A stretch of DNA of 64,000 nt from Falsirhodobacter halotolerans. GTDB lineage: Bacteria > Pseudomonadota > Alphaproteobacteria > Rhodobacterales > Rhodobacteraceae. Every line of letters starts with the position of its first letter. Position 1 is the first letter of the stretch. The translations under genes and the position numbers were made by a program. The stretch spans positions 290,501 to 354,500 of the forward strand of contig NZ_JALJAZ010000001.1 of assembly GCF_022899245.1 (NCBI RefSeq), in the 5' to 3' direction. The notes under the pieces are model-generated. The model had not been told where the DNA came from. It made no database searches and saw nothing but the letters and a program-made list of their open reading frames with translations. This document shows, in pieces, positions 30,091 through 39,114 of this stretch.

Positions 30091-31919
30091 TTGGTGCTTT
30101 TGCCCTTTTTCGCAGGCATGGTCTTTTCCGGCGCGGCCACGGGTTTCGGCTTTTTGCGGAAGCTTGCCCGGATGTTGTCGAACAGGTCCGGTCGTTTCCC
30201 ATGGCTCGCCATGATGATGTATTGCTGGGTGAAGGTGATCAGGTTGTTCGTGATCCAGTAGAGCACGAGACCGCTGGCGAAGCTGCCCAGCATGAACATG
30301 AACACCCACGGCATCCAGGCGAAGATCATCTGTTGCGTCGGATCGGTGGGCGCGGGGTTCAGCTTTTGCTGCAACCACATCGAGATGCCCAAAAGGATCG
30401 GCAGCACCCCGATGAAGATCAGCGCCAGGATCGAACCATGCTCCGGCGCGGCCCAGGGCAGCAGGCCGAACAGGTTGAACAGCGACGACGGATCGGGCGC
30501 GGACAGATCCTGCAGCCAGCCGAAAAACGGGGCGTGGCGCAGTTCGATCGTGACCAGAATCACCTTGTAAAGCGAGAAGAAGATCGGAATCTGCAGCAGG
30601 ATCGGCAGACAGCCCGCCGCCGGATTGACCTTCTTCTCGCGATAGAGGGTCATGATCTCTTTCTGGAGCTTCTGCCGATCGTCGCCCGCACGTTCCTTCA
30701 GGGCCTCCATCTCAGGCTGGAGTTCCTTCATCCGCGCCATGGAGACATAGGATTTGTAAGCCAGCGGCAGCACCAAAGCCTTCAGGATGAAGGTCAGCGC
30801 GATGATTGCCAGGCCCATGTTGCCGATATGCGCGTTCAGCCAGTGCAGGACGGCGAAGATCGGTTTCGTCAGGAAGAAGAACCAGCCCCAGTCGATGCTG
30901 TCGATGAAGCCCGCCACGCCTTCGTCGTTCTGGTAATGGCGGATGGTGGCCCATTCCTTGGCGCCCGCGAACACGCGCGACGACGTCTCGATCGTGGCGC
31001 CGGGGGCGACGGTCATCAGCGGCTGGCGCGTTTCGGTGGTGTAGATGTCCGACTGCGGCAGGTATTTCTCCACCGCCGTGAAGGGCGTCTCCTCCTGCGG
31101 GATCAGCGTCGTCATCCAGTAATGGTCGGTGAAGCCGATCCAGCCGTCGGTCGTCGCCTCACGGGTGGCCACGAGGCCGCTTTCGCGCGGGGCGGCGGGC
31201 AGGTCGCGCACCGCCTTGTATTTCGTCTCGATCAACTCGCCATCGACGCGGCCCACGACGCCTTCGTGCAGGACGAAGAAGCCCTGAAGATCGACCGGCA
31301 GGCCGTGGCGCGCGATCATGCCGTAAGGGGCCAGGCGCTGTTCGGCGTCGCCCGTGTTCTGGACCTGATCGGTGACGGTGAACATGTATTGTTCGTCCAC
31401 TGCGATGGTGCGGGTGAACAACAGGCCCGCCGGGCTTTGCCATTGCAGCGTGACCGGCGTGTCGGCGGTCAGCGTGCCCGCGCCCTGCACCTGCCATTGC
31501 GTGTCCGGTCCCGGCACGTCGGGATAATCCAGACCCCCGCCCGGCACCCAGCCCTGCAGCGCGTAATAGGCGCGATCTTCCCCAACCGGGGTCAGCAGGC
31601 GGACATTGGGCGAATCCTCGGCCAGCGTGACGCGATAGGATTTCAGCAGCAGATCGTCCAGTCGCGCCCCGATGGTGGAGATGGAGCCCGACAGTTCCGG
31701 CGTGTCGATGGTGATGCGCGGGGCCTCGGCCGCCACGGGGGCCACCTCGCCGCCCGCCGGATCGCCCTGCTGGGTCATCGGCTGATCGGCGGTCGTGCTC
31801 ACCTGATCGGGCTGGTCGGGGTTGTTCGCCTGCTGCTCCGGCGGGAACAGCCAGAACCATCCCAGCATCACAAGGAGGCTGAGAACGATGGCGAGGACGA
31901 GGTTCTTCGGGTTTTCCAT
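30087..31919 (-). CDS. yidC: membrane protein insertase YidC
   Basis: 610-residue YidC, which inserts and folds inner-membrane proteins alone or with Sec. N-terminal anchor MENPKNLVLAIVLSLLVMLG, a Pro/Gln-rich linker, the large periplasmic domain (about 75-370), then the conserved five-helix insertase domain with MARMKELQPEMEALKE and PILLQIPIFFSLYKV. It ends with a basic Lys-rich tail. Genes rpmH-rnpA-yidD-ttcA precede it. Confidence 0.96.
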   Translation of the reverse strand: MENPKNLVLAIVLSLLVMLGWFWLFPPEQQANNPDQPDQVSTTADQPMTQQGDPAGGEVAPVAAEAPRITIDTPELSGSISTIGARLDDLLLKSYRVTLAEDSPNVRLLTPVGEDRAYYALQGWVPGGGLDYPDVPGPDTQWQVQGAGTLTADTPVTLQWQSPAGLLFTRTIAVDEQYMFTVTDQVQNTGDAEQRLAPYGMIARHGLPVDLQGFFVLHEGVVGRVDGELIETKYKAVRDLPAAPRESGLVATREATTDGWIGFTDHYWMTTLIPQEETPFTAVEKYLPQSDIYTTETRQPLMTVAPGATIETSSRVFAGAKEWATIRHYQNDEGVAGFIDSIDWGWFFFLTKPIFAVLHWLNAHIGNMGLAIIALTFILKALVLPLAYKSYVSMARMKELQPEMEALKERAGDDRQKLQKEIMTLYREKKVNPAAGCLPILLQIPIFFSLYKVILVTIELRHAPFFGWLQDLSAPDPSSLFNLFGLLPWAAPEHGSILALIFIGVLPILLGISMWLQQKLNPAPTDPTQQMIFAWMPWVFMFMLGSFASGLVLYWITNNLITFTQQYIIMASHGKRPDLFDNIRASFRKKPKPVAAPEKTMPAKKGKSTK

Positions 31920-32007
31920 GAAGCAGCCGGCACCTTTTTCAGGGGTCGTAGGTCAGCGGTGGTTCAACGACAGGGGGGCGCAAAGGTCAAGCCTTTTCGC
32001 CCCCGCG

Positions 32008-32877
32008 TCACGGGTCCGCACGCAGACGTGGGGCGTCGTTCGGGGGTGTGGCCGCGCCCGCCATCAGCCCCGCGAAATCGAACAGGGACGGGTCCAGAAG
32101 GTGCGAGGGCCGCGCGTTCATCAGGCTGCGGAACATCACCTGACGGCGGCCGGGGGACCGCGCCTCCCACCCGTCCAGAAGCTGTTTGACCTGCTGGCGC
32201 TGCAACCCGTCCTGCGATCCGCACAAGTCGCAGGGGATGATGGGATAGTTCATCGCGGTGGCGAAGGCCTCGCAATCGGCCTCGGCCACGAAGGCCAGCG
32301 GGCGGTGGACGAACAGGTCGCCTTCTTCGTTCAAAAGGCGCGGCGGCATCGTCGCCAGCCGTCCGCCGTGGAACAGGTTCATGAAGAACGTCTCAAGAAT
32401 GTCGTCGCGGTGATGGCCCAGAACCACGGCCGAACATCCCTCTTCGCGCGCGATGCGATAAAGGTTGCCGCGGCGCAGGCGCGAACACAGCGCGCACATC
32501 GTCCGGCCCTGCGGCACCTTGTCCATCACGATCGAATAGGTGTCCTGATACTCGATCCGGTGCGGCACGCCCATTTTCGACAGGAATTCCGGCAGGACGG
32601 TGGCGGGGAAGTTCGGCTGCCCCTGATCCAGATTGCAGGCAAGGATATCGACCGGCAGCAGCCCGCGCCATTGCAGTTCGGTCAGGACGGCCAGAAGGGT
32701 ATAGCTGTCCTTGCCCCCCGACAGGCAGACCAGCCAGCGGTCGCCCTTGCGGATCATGCCATAGGTGTCCATCGCCTCCCGCACCTCGCGCACAAGACGC
32801 TTGCGCAGCTTGCGGAACTCGGTCGTCTTGGGCGCGCCGTGGAACAGGGGGTGGATGTCGTCGGCATCATCGAGCAT
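32008..32877 (-). CDS. ttcA: tRNA 2-thiocytidine(32) synthetase TtcA
   Basis: 289-residue ATP-dependent thiolase for C32 of certain tRNAs. PP-loop SGGKDS at residues 53-58, the iron-sulfur cysteines C128/C131 (MCALC) and C216 (PCDLC with C219). I start at ATG 32877, which has GGAAAG upstream; it overlaps the yidD end by 11 nt. Insertion of ttcA between yidD and yidC is local; many relatives have them adjacent. Confidence 0.93.
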   Translation of the reverse strand: MLDDADDIHPLFHGAPKTTEFRKLRKRLVREVREAMDTYGMIRKGDRWLVCLSGGKDSYTLLAVLTELQWRGLLPVDILACNLDQGQPNFPATVLPEFLSKMGVPHRIEYQDTYSIVMDKVPQGRTMCALCSRLRRGNLYRIAREEGCSAVVLGHHRDDILETFFMNLFHGGRLATMPPRLLNEEGDLFVHRPLAFVAEADCEAFATAMNYPIIPCDLCGSQDGLQRQQVKQLLDGWEARSPGRRQVMFRSLMNARPSHLLDPSLFDFAGLMAGAATPPNDAPRLRADP

Positions 32878-33109
32878 CGTCGGGCTTCCTTTCCGGCACG
32901 GGGTCGTATCCCGATCCGCCAAATGGGTGGCATCGGGCCAACCGCCGCAGGGTTAGCCAGATGCCGATCAACGCGCCACGCTTTTCCAGCGCCTCAAGCG
33001 CATAGGCCGAACAGGTGGGCTGGAAGCGGCAGCCATGCCCGACCCAGGGCGACCAGAGCAGGCGATACGCCCGCACCGGCAGCGCGACAAGGCGGGCAAG
33101 GGGGGTCAT
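32867..33109 (-). CDS. yidD: membrane protein insertion efficiency factor YidD
   Basis: 80-residue YidD with the signature [17 protein letters not shown] and the [24 protein letters not shown] end. It aids YidC-dependent insertion. It starts at ATG 33109, overlapping the rnpA stop by 4 nt. Confidence 0.93.
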   Translation of the reverse strand: MTPLARLVALPVRAYRLLWSPWVGHGCRFQPTCSAYALEALEKRGALIGIWLTLRRLARCHPFGGSGYDPVPERKPDDAR

Positions 33110-33438
33110 TTGTGGATCTGGCGCAGCGCCAGCCGCAGATCGTTCGTCAGGGCGGCGAAGTCGCGCGTCGCGGTGGTGTTCGGACGGCCCACGAGAACGT
33201 AATCCCATCCCGCATGGCCCGCATCCGTCAGCACCAGCCGCGCAATCTCGCGCAGGCGCCGTTTGGCGCGGTTGCGCGCAACCGCGTTGCCCAACTTCTT
33301 GGAGCAGGTGAATCCGACCCGCAAAGGCGCATCATCGCCCCGCGCCCGCGCCTGCAGAAGAAACCCCTGCGCGCCTTGCCGCCGCGCCTGTGCGGCGCGC
33401 AGAAAATCGGCTCGTTTGGTCAGAACCTGCATGGCCAT
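33106..33438 (-). CDS. rnpA: ribonuclease P protein component
   Basis: 110-residue RnpA that binds RNase P RNA for tRNA 5' maturation. The RNR motif lies in KKLGNAVARNRAKRRLREIAR. Start is ATG 33438 or the ATG two codons later (33432). It follows rpmH and precedes yidD with a 4-nt overlap. Confidence 0.93.
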   Translation of the reverse strand: MAMQVLTKRADFLRAAQARRQGAQGFLLQARARGDDAPLRVGFTCSKKLGNAVARNRAKRRLREIARLVLTDAGHAGWDYVLVGRPNTTATRDFAALTNDLRLALRQIHK

Positions 33439-33513
33439 TCCCTACGCATGACAAAGCCGCCGGATGTCCGGCGGCCGCGTCAGATCACGTCCCGAAAACG
33501 TCGGCCCGAAGGA

Positions 33514-33648
33514 TCAGGCCGAGAGTTTCTTGCGGCCCTTGGCGCGACGGGCGTTTAGGACAAGACGGCCGCCCTTGGTGGCCATGCGTGCACGAAAGCC
33601 GTGGCGGCGGGCGCGAACCAGGTTCGACGGTTGAAAAGTGCGCTTCAT
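33514..33648 (-). CDS. rpmH: 50S ribosomal protein L34
   Basis: 44-residue L34 (bL34): [20 protein letters not shown] ... [12 protein letters not shown]. First gene of the leftward rpmH-rnpA-yidD-ttcA-yidC unit. In many bacteria this locus is next to oriC/dnaA; no dnaA is in view here. Confidence 0.96.
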   Translation of the reverse strand: MKRTFQPSNLVRARRHGFRARMATKGGRLVLNARRAKGRKKLSA

Positions 33649-33777
33649 TGTAAAGCTCCATCACGCTGACAGGTCCGGCCGATGCCGAACGTCGAATAAT
33701 CTCAAGCCACGCCCTATAGAAGCAGGCTTTCGCCAAGTCAACCGCCCGATCCCCGGATTTGCCGTAAACCCTTTGCG

Positions 33778-35238
33778 ATGGCGGCGTGGCCGATTATGTA
33801 TCTTGCAGGCAAAGTGCAAGGTGGGCGTGTGTTCAAGGGATGGTCGGGGTTTTTGAACTCGCTTTCGGGCCGGTTCCTCATGCTGACGGTCGTGTTCGTC
33901 CTCTTGGCCGAGGTCATGATTCTCGTCCCCTCCATCGCCCGCTTCCGCGAGGATTATCTGCAGTTGCGGCTGGAAAAGGCGCAGCTGGCCTCGCTGGCCC
34001 TGTTGACGACGGAAAACTCCATCTCCCCCCAGTTGGAGGCGGAATTGCTGTCAAATGCCGGCGTCTACAACGTCGTTCTGCGGCGGGACGCGGTGCGGCA
34101 ACTGGTGCTGTCTTCGCCCATTCCCGCGCCGATCGACCGCACCTATGATCTGCGCAGCGTCAGCCACGCCGCCTTGATCCGCGATGCGGTGGAGGAATTT
34201 TTCGACCCCCGCGCCCATGTCATCCGCGTCATCGGCTTTCCCGTCGAACAGGGGGGCGACCTGATCGAGGTGGCGATGTCCACCGGACCCCTGCGCGCGG
34301 CGATGATCGATTACAGCCTGCGAATCCTCGCGATTTCGGCGGCGATCACCATCCTGACGGCGGCGATTCTGTTCATCGCCGTGCAAAAGCTGATGGTCGT
34401 GCCGATTCGCCGCGTGGTGGCGCATATGGCCGTCTATGCCGAAGCGCCCGAGGATGCGCGCCGCATGATCGCCCCCAAATCCGGCGTGCTGGAGATTCGC
34501 GAGGCCGAGGAGGCGCTGAAATCCATGCAGACGCAGCTGACCGGCAACCTGCGGCAGAAGGAACGTCTGGCCCAGTTGGGCGGGGCGGTGGCCAAGATCA
34601 GCCACGATCTGCGCAACATCCTGACCTCGGCCCAGCTGTTCGCGGACCGCATCGGCGACAGCGTCGATCCCATCGTCGCACGGTCGGCCCCCAAGCTGGT
34701 CAATTCGATCACCCGCGCGGTGTCCTTGTGCGAAACCACCCTGGCCTTCGGCAAGGCCGAGGAGCCGCCCCCCTCGCTGACCCGATTCTCGCTCCGCCTG
34801 CTGGTGGAGGAGGTGCTGGAGGCCGAACTGCCCGAGGATGGCCCGATCGCCCCCGTCCTGGACATTCCCGCCAGCATGATGGTGCGTGCCGACCGCGAGC
34901 AGGTCTATCGCGTGCTGTCGAACCTGATCCGCAACGCGCGTCAGGCGATCGAGGCGACGGGCGAGGCGGGCAATATCGAAATGGCCGGGGGGGAGGCGGA
35001 TGCCGAATGGTGGATCCGCGTGGGGGACAACGGCCCCGGCCTGCCGCCCAAGGCGCGCGAGCATCTGTTCACCGCCTTTCAGGGCGGGACGCGCAAGGGC
35101 GGGTCGGGTCTGGGCCTTGCCATCGCCGCCGAACTGGTGCGCGGGCATGGCGGGCGGCTGGAGCTGCTTCACACGGGCGAAACGGGGACCGAGTTCCTGA
35201 TCCGTCTGCCCAAGTCCGACACCCTGACCGACATCTGA
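33778..35238 (+). CDS. membrane sensor histidine kinase
   Basis: 486-residue sensor kinase. Two transmembrane segments (about 31-52 and 181-207) flank a ~130-residue periplasmic domain; a HAMP-like linker follows. The dimerisation/phosphoacceptor box reads AKISHDLRNILTS with H276. ATP-binding boxes are N (NLIRNARQA, 382-390), G1 (DNGPG, 417-421) and G2 (GGSGLGLA, 441-448). No response regulator gene is adjacent, so it is an orphan. An alternative start at ATG 33796 is possible. Confidence 0.88.
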   Translation: MAAWPIMYLAGKVQGGRVFKGWSGFLNSLSGRFLMLTVVFVLLAEVMILVPSIARFREDYLQLRLEKAQLASLALLTTENSISPQLEAELLSNAGVYNVVLRRDAVRQLVLSSPIPAPIDRTYDLRSVSHAALIRDAVEEFFDPRAHVIRVIGFPVEQGGDLIEVAMSTGPLRAAMIDYSLRILAISAAITILTAAILFIAVQKLMVVPIRRVVAHMAVYAEAPEDARRMIAPKSGVLEIREAEEALKSMQTQLTGNLRQKERLAQLGGAVAKISHDLRNILTSAQLFADRIGDSVDPIVARSAPKLVNSITRAVSLCETTLAFGKAEEPPPSLTRFSLRLLVEEVLEAELPEDGPIAPVLDIPASMMVRADREQVYRVLSNLIRNARQAIEATGEAGNIEMAGGEADAEWWIRVGDNGPGLPPKAREHLFTAFQGGTRKGGSGLGLAIAAELVRGHGGRLELLHTGETGTEFLIRLPKSDTLTDI

Positions 35239-35311
35239 TGTCGCTTTCTTCGGGTTCGCCGCGATTTTCCCCTTGCGGCCCCCGCGCCCTGCCGTTACAT
35301 CGCCCCCCAGT

Positions 35312-35388
35312 GGACCCGTAGCTCAGCTGGATAGAGCATCAGACTACGAATCTGAGGGTCGGGCGTTCGAATCGCTCCGGGTTCACCA
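35312..35388 (+). tRNA. tRNA-Arg(ACG)
   Basis: 77 nt including encoded CCA. Acceptor GGACCCG/CGGGTTC, D arm with GCTCAGCTGGATAGAGC, anticodon stem TCAGA/TCTGA with loop CTACGAA giving anticodon ACG, and T arm GGGCG-TTCGAAT-CGCTC. The 3' end is the inferred prophage attachment site, because an integrase gene starts its 3' end 75 nt downstream. Confidence 0.97.
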
Positions 35389-35443
35389 TCAAATCCCCTG
35401 TAAAACTTAGCGTCTGATCGTCTATCACCCTGATGGGTCATTC

Positions 35444-35481
35444 GTCGGTTGCTTCGAGTTGTCTCAGGTCGGTTGCTTCGA
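35444..35481. repeat. 14-bp direct repeat at the left prophage end
   Basis: GTCGGTTGCTTCGA occurs at 35444-35457 and 35468-35481, 24 bp apart, between tRNA-Arg and the end of the integrase gene (second copy inside its last codons). Short direct repeats at this position are typical of integrase arm-binding sites; the role is inferred. Confidence 0.45.
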
Positions 35482-36651
35482 CGTTCTGGCGCGAAGCTCA
35501 ATGACCTTTCGGATCGTGCTGGACCGCTCGCGAACGTAGCGTTCCGTCGTCTTGAAATCGGCGTGGTTGGCCTGATGTTGAAGTTCCATCGGAGTCGCGC
35601 CAAGGGACCGTGCGTGGTTGATAGCACCGGCGCGCGTGTCGCGCATTTGCACCTCGTCTGGGACGCCCGCCGCCTTCGCGAATCGCCGCCATAGGGCCGC
35701 CCAGTAACGCTTTTCGAATGGCTTGCCGTCCGCCATCTTGATCACCGGACCGATACGCTGGTCCTGCGGGATTGCGGCAAGGCGAACGCGGATCTCCGGC
35801 ACGACGGGAAACTCCAACACCTCGACCAGGGAGGCTTCGGTCTTGCTGGGGGTCTTGCGGATGACCGATAGGTCCTTGTCCACCATGTCCCAAGTCAAGC
35901 CGTCTGCCCACCGGCGGTCCGCACCGGAGCCGAGCCATTGGCCGCGCACATCGACCGCGCGTAGGGTCAGCCACCACTGGAGCAGGATGCCCAGGGCGAA
36001 GGCTGATTGCCCCGCCTCGTCTGCCTTGGTGATGATAGCAGCGACCTGATCGCCCGAGGGGCTAACGGTTCTGGCCTTCGGTGCCTTGATCCGCATTTCG
36101 CCAAGAATGGCCTGCACCTCGCGTGCGTGGCGATCCTTGATGATGACCCCGTAGCTGGTGACGATCCGCAGCATCGTGAACATGCGCTTGATGTAGGCGA
36201 CGGAGCGGCCCTTGTCGGTCATGGCCTTCTGCCAGCGCTTCATCGCGATGTGGTCCGTCTCTGCAATCAGCGTCTTCCCGATCGCTTCCTCCCACCGGAC
36301 CAAGCTGAACAGATAGTCCGCACGTGTGTTTTCCTTCACCTCGCGGAACGGGGAGAACTCGTCGCTCTTGTATCGGCCGATCAGCCATTGCCAGGTGCCG
36401 GGTTCGACCAGCGCCTCGGAAGCGTTGAACCAGCGCAGCATTTCGCGTGTCAGGTCGCGCGACGTCTGGGCGCGGGCGGCGTCTTGGCCGTCATCGGCTT
36501 CGCCTGGGAGGCGGATGGGATTCTTGCTGTATCCGGCGGTCACATAGCGGGCCGGGGGGCGCCAGTAAAACCAGCGCTTTACCCGTCGCATGCAGGGGGC
36601 GTAGAGCGGATCGCTCCCGTCCCACAGCGCGGCCTTGAAAGGGTCAGAATG
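35464..36651 (-). CDS. int: phage tyrosine-recombinase integrase
   Basis: 395 residues if started at GTG 36651 (HSDPFKAALWDGSDP), with GGAAG 6 nt upstream; longer in-frame starts overlap the excisionase gene. Catalytic set read as R231, K270, then RDTR (337-340; a conserved His is replaced by Arg), H363 and Y372, with the normal 9-residue His-Tyr spacing. The N-terminal part is a SAM-like DNA-binding region. It lies beside tRNA-Arg, its presumed target. Confidence 0.9.
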   Translation of the reverse strand, partial: HSDPFKAALWDGSDPLYAPCMRRVKRWFYWRPPARYVTAGYSKNPIRLPGEADDGQDAARAQTSRDLTREMLRWFNASEALVEPGTWQWLIGRYKSDEFSPFREVKENTRADYLFSLVRWEEAIGKTLIAETDHIAMKRWQKAMTDKGRSVAYIKRMFTMLRIVTSYGVIIKDRHAREVQAILGEMRIKAPKARTVSPSGDQVAAIITKADEAGQSAFALGILLQWWLTLRAVDVRGQWLGSGADRRWADGLTWDMVDKDLSVIRKTPSKTEASLVEVLEFPVVPEIRVRLAAIPQDQRIGPVIKMADGKPFEKRYWAALWRRFAKAAGVPDEVQMRDTRAGAINHARSLGATPMELQHQANHADFKTTERYVRERSSTIRKVIELRARTSKQPT

Positions 36652-36913
36652 CACCGAGGTCTTCCTTCGATTGATCGCCCGCGGGAATGCGGGCTTCGAC
36701 ATGATCCGCGATCCGGCGGCGCCGGCCAAGCCACGCCTCCACGTCGGCCTTCATGGTGAGCCCGACGAGGCCGTCCTTCTTCGGAAAGCCGTCGCGTTCG
36801 AGTTCTGGCCGGTGCTTCTTGAACCAGTCCAGAGATTTGCCGAGCGTGATGGCGACCCAGCGGTCCGAGCCATAGGCGGCCTGTTCGTGAAAGGTGTGGT
36901 CGTGGACGCTCAT
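36644..36913 (-). CDS. excisionase-like small DNA-binding protein
   Basis: 89 residues from ATG 36913 (MSVHDHTFHEQ), chosen over ATG 36925 because GGAGGAG precedes it. A winged-helix/MerR-type pattern is visible: WVAITLGKSLDWFKKHRPELERDGFPKKDGLVGLTMKADVEAWL. Position immediately upstream of int and overlap with it fit an excisionase or recombination directionality factor. Confidence 0.65.
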   Translation of the reverse strand: MSVHDHTFHEQAAYGSDRWVAITLGKSLDWFKKHRPELERDGFPKKDGLVGLTMKADVEAWLGRRRRIADHVEARIPAGDQSKEDLGAF

Positions 36914-37269
36914 GTTCTCCTCCATGGATTAACCCAATCGCCCGCAAGCATGTCAGCGACGGTGGAAAGGAAATCGGTGTCAGGCCCGTTCGCGGCTTCC
37001 CACGCTGCCTTATCTTGGTGAATCGCCTCTGGACCGATCCGATGATGACGGACGCACAGCGGAATCGTCTCGAAGTCGCTGCGCTTTCGGCTTCCGTATC
37101 GGTGGCTGTAGCAGTGGTGTACCTCGACCGGCGATGCGCCACAGATCACGCAGGGCAATTGCTTCACGGCCTCGATGTGCCGTCTTGCCGCCGCCGTGCC
37201 GCGCTCGGGCTTTGGGCGCTTGAGCCCGAGGGGCGGGCGGCCCGCAAGATTGCCAGGGTGAACGGTCAT
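36910..37269 (-). CDS. Ref/DUF968-like HNH nuclease
   Basis: 119 residues with a zinc/HNH pattern: CVICGASPVEVHHCYSHRYG (C40, C43, HH) and IPLCVRHHRIGPEAIHQDK. This resembles the C-terminal nuclease domain of phage P1 Ref (RecA-dependent nuclease) and DUF968 proteins. It overlaps the neighbouring genes by 4 nt on both sides, next to NinB, in a recombination cluster. Confidence 0.72.
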   Translation of the reverse strand: MTVHPGNLAGRPPLGLKRPKPERGTAAARRHIEAVKQLPCVICGASPVEVHHCYSHRYGSRKRSDFETIPLCVRHHRIGPEAIHQDKAAWEAANGPDTDFLSTVADMLAGDWVNPWRRT

Positions 37270-37655
37270 GCCACCCTCGCTTCATCCGACCACCGCACGC
37301 CGTTTTCGGATCCCCACGCGAGGATGAATTCGATCAGGTCGCTCATCTGGCCCTTCGACAGGTTGGACGTGCGAAAGCCCACGGGGAACGGCTGGCCGTC
37401 CAGCCCCATTTGAAATTGCGTGGCATGGCCGCAGGCGTGCATGAAAAGCGCCTTCCAGACCTCCGACGTGTGGCAGCGGCCTTGCGGTTTCGCGCGGCTG
37501 ACGTCGGACAGGAGCGCCCACATGAGGGCGTTCTGGTCGTTCGTGCGCGTTGCGGCGCGGACCGTCACCACCGCGTCCTGCGGCGCGAGGCTGATCAGGT
37601 GCCGGGCGAAGTCCCGTTGACTGGCGCCGCGCAGAATGACGGTCTGACCGCTCAT
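37266..37655 (-). CDS. NinB/Orf-family recombination protein
   Basis: 129 residues with the NinB layout: RTNDQNALMWALLSDVSRA (about 37-55), the HTSEVWKALFMHACG helix and the C-terminal SKGQMSDLIEFILAWGSENGV. Lambda NinB (Orf) binds single-stranded DNA and mediates RecA loading in phage recombination. It overlaps the downstream nuclease gene by 4 nt and the upstream gene by 1 nt. Confidence 0.8.
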   Translation of the reverse strand: MSGQTVILRGASQRDFARHLISLAPQDAVVTVRAATRTNDQNALMWALLSDVSRAKPQGRCHTSEVWKALFMHACGHATQFQMGLDGQPFPVGFRTSNLSKGQMSDLIEFILAWGSENGVRWSDEARVA

Positions 37656-38395
37656 TACAGCCTCCGATCGATCTGGAAGGGGATTTCGTCGTCATAGACC
37701 TGCGATGCTCCGCCGGTGCTCGCCCCGGCTGCCGTTCCACCGCTCGAAGCTTGGCCGCGATCACCGTTCGGCTGACCCGGACCGGCCGCATCATCAGCTG
37801 CATAATGCATCACGCCGCGGTGGATCAGTTCGGCACCCTCCGGCGTCTCAGCGATCTGCGCTTTCAGGCGCTTGGACAGCTTGTCGAAAATGCCCTGGTC
37901 GAAATTGTCGAGATCGAAGAAGATCGTATCGCCTTCTGCCTTTGGCCAGGCCTCCTGCTTGCCCGGAAACCGCATGATCGAGGTCATGTTGGAATAGGTG
38001 CGACCGTTGTTGCCGGTCTCGTGCATGATTTGCGCATAGCAGGGGACGCCAACCAAACGACTGATCCGAAAGCCGTTGCCGTTCTGGCCGCGAAAATCCT
38101 CGGGCTTGAACGGAGTGCCGCGCCAATTCTCAAGAAATTTGCGCAGGTTCGCCTTTTCGTGGAAGGACCAGGTGAAGCGCTCGCTGTGGATCGCCGGAAC
38201 ATCCTTGCCGTCGATCTCGGTGCGGACGCCCGGGATTTCCCACGAGATCAGGATTTTCCGGTTGTGCTTGACCTCGCCCTGATACTCGCTTTTGTGCGTG
38301 CCCATGTCAATCACGCGGCAGCAGATCATCTCGTGCTGTCCTTCGGGCGTGGGCTTGAAATTTCCGCCGGTGCTTTCTTCAATATAATCAACCAT
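37655..38395 (-). CDS. phage protein with SSB-like acidic motif, probable ssDNA-binding function
   Basis: 246 residues, no family I can name with certainty. The body has alternating strands (MICCRVIDMGTHKSEYQ, RKILISWEIPG, ERFTWSFHEK) consistent with an OB-like fold. A low-complexity Gly/Ser/Ala linker (about 205-232) is followed by YDDEIPF, close to the DDDIPF tip by which bacterial SSB recruits partners, then six more residues. Position beside NinB and the Ref-like nuclease suggests a recombination single-strand binding protein. Confidence 0.55.
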   Translation of the reverse strand: MVDYIEESTGGNFKPTPEGQHEMICCRVIDMGTHKSEYQGEVKHNRKILISWEIPGVRTEIDGKDVPAIHSERFTWSFHEKANLRKFLENWRGTPFKPEDFRGQNGNGFRISRLVGVPCYAQIMHETGNNGRTYSNMTSIMRFPGKQEAWPKAEGDTIFFDLDNFDQGIFDKLSKRLKAQIAETPEGAELIHRGVMHYAADDAAGPGQPNGDRGQASSGGTAAGASTGGASQVYDDEIPFQIDRRL

Positions 38396-38419
38396 TGCTC
38401 TGTTTTCTCTGTGCTGTGC

Positions 38420-38629
38420 TTATTCGGTCAGGGTGGTTTCACGGGCGGCCAGCGCAGCGTCGAAGGCCGACAGGCGCTGGCGCAGGAGGCGCATTTCAAT
38501 CAGGGACTGCTCGTCGAAGGGATAGCCCCGCCGCAGATCCTCGGTCAGACGTTCGACGCCGCCGAGGACCATTATCGCGAACACGTCGCGTGATCGGCTG
38601 GTGTCCTGAACGCGGGGCAGGCCGCCCAT
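38420..38629 (-). CDS. small phage protein of unknown function
   Basis: 69 residues; helical, with FDEQSLIEMRLLRQRLSAFDAAL in the second half. No recognised domain. It overlaps the preceding gene by one base and lies 24 nt before the SSB-like gene in the leftward early operon. Confidence 0.6.
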   Translation of the reverse strand: MGGLPRVQDTSRSRDVFAIMVLGGVERLTEDLRRGYPFDEQSLIEMRLLRQRLSAFDAALAARETTLTE

Positions 38630-38838
38630 TATCTCGCCTCGTGTTCAGCCGATGCCTTCGCCATTCCCTCGCGGATGAGGCGAAAGACGCGGTAGGGGAT
38701 CGGCTCCAGCAGTGGATCGGCCGCGCGAATGTCGGCCTCGATGCTGTCGAAGATGTGCTGCTGCATGGCGATGGGCGTCGGGTGGATATGACCGGTCCGG
38801 TCGCGCTCGGACGTGCGAAGGATGACCTCGTGCTTCAT
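38629..38838 (-). CDS. small phage protein of unknown function
   Basis: 69 residues from ATG 38838 (MKHEVILRTSERDRTGHIHP). The longer open frame upstream is not coding-like. Overlaps the membrane-peptide gene by 4 nt and the next gene by 1 nt, so translation is coupled. No domain recognised. Confidence 0.6.
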   Translation of the reverse strand: MKHEVILRTSERDRTGHIHPTPIAMQQHIFDSIEADIRAADPLLEPIPYRVFRLIREGMAKASAEHEAR

Positions 38839-38987
38839 TGCGGCTGCTCCATGTGCGGCGGGATCAGGCCCACGGCCTGCATCGCGGTTGCGGGAGAAAG
38901 GCAAATCCATGCTGCCCAAGCGATCACCAGCAGGATCGCGGTGATGCAGATGGCGTTGCTGAGGGCGGTGAGGGCGGGGGCGGCCAT
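38835..38987 (-). CDS. single-pass membrane peptide
   Basis: 50 residues from ATG 38987 with one clear transmembrane helix (ICITAILLVIAWAAWICLS, about 12-30) and a short C-terminal tail. GGAG lies 8 nt upstream of the start. Too short for easy homology; function unknown. Confidence 0.55.
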   Translation of the reverse strand: MAAPALTALSNAICITAILLVIAWAAWICLSPATAMQAVGLIPPHMEQPQ

Positions 38988-39114
38988 GATTGGCTCCGGC
39001 GATTGAGGGAAAAGGCCCGGCCACAGATGGTTCTGGTGTGGCCGAGGAGGTGCGCCGCATGGGGGTGGTCCGGGACAGTGAAGAACCGACACCCCAGAGG
39101 CTGCGGCGGGGAAA

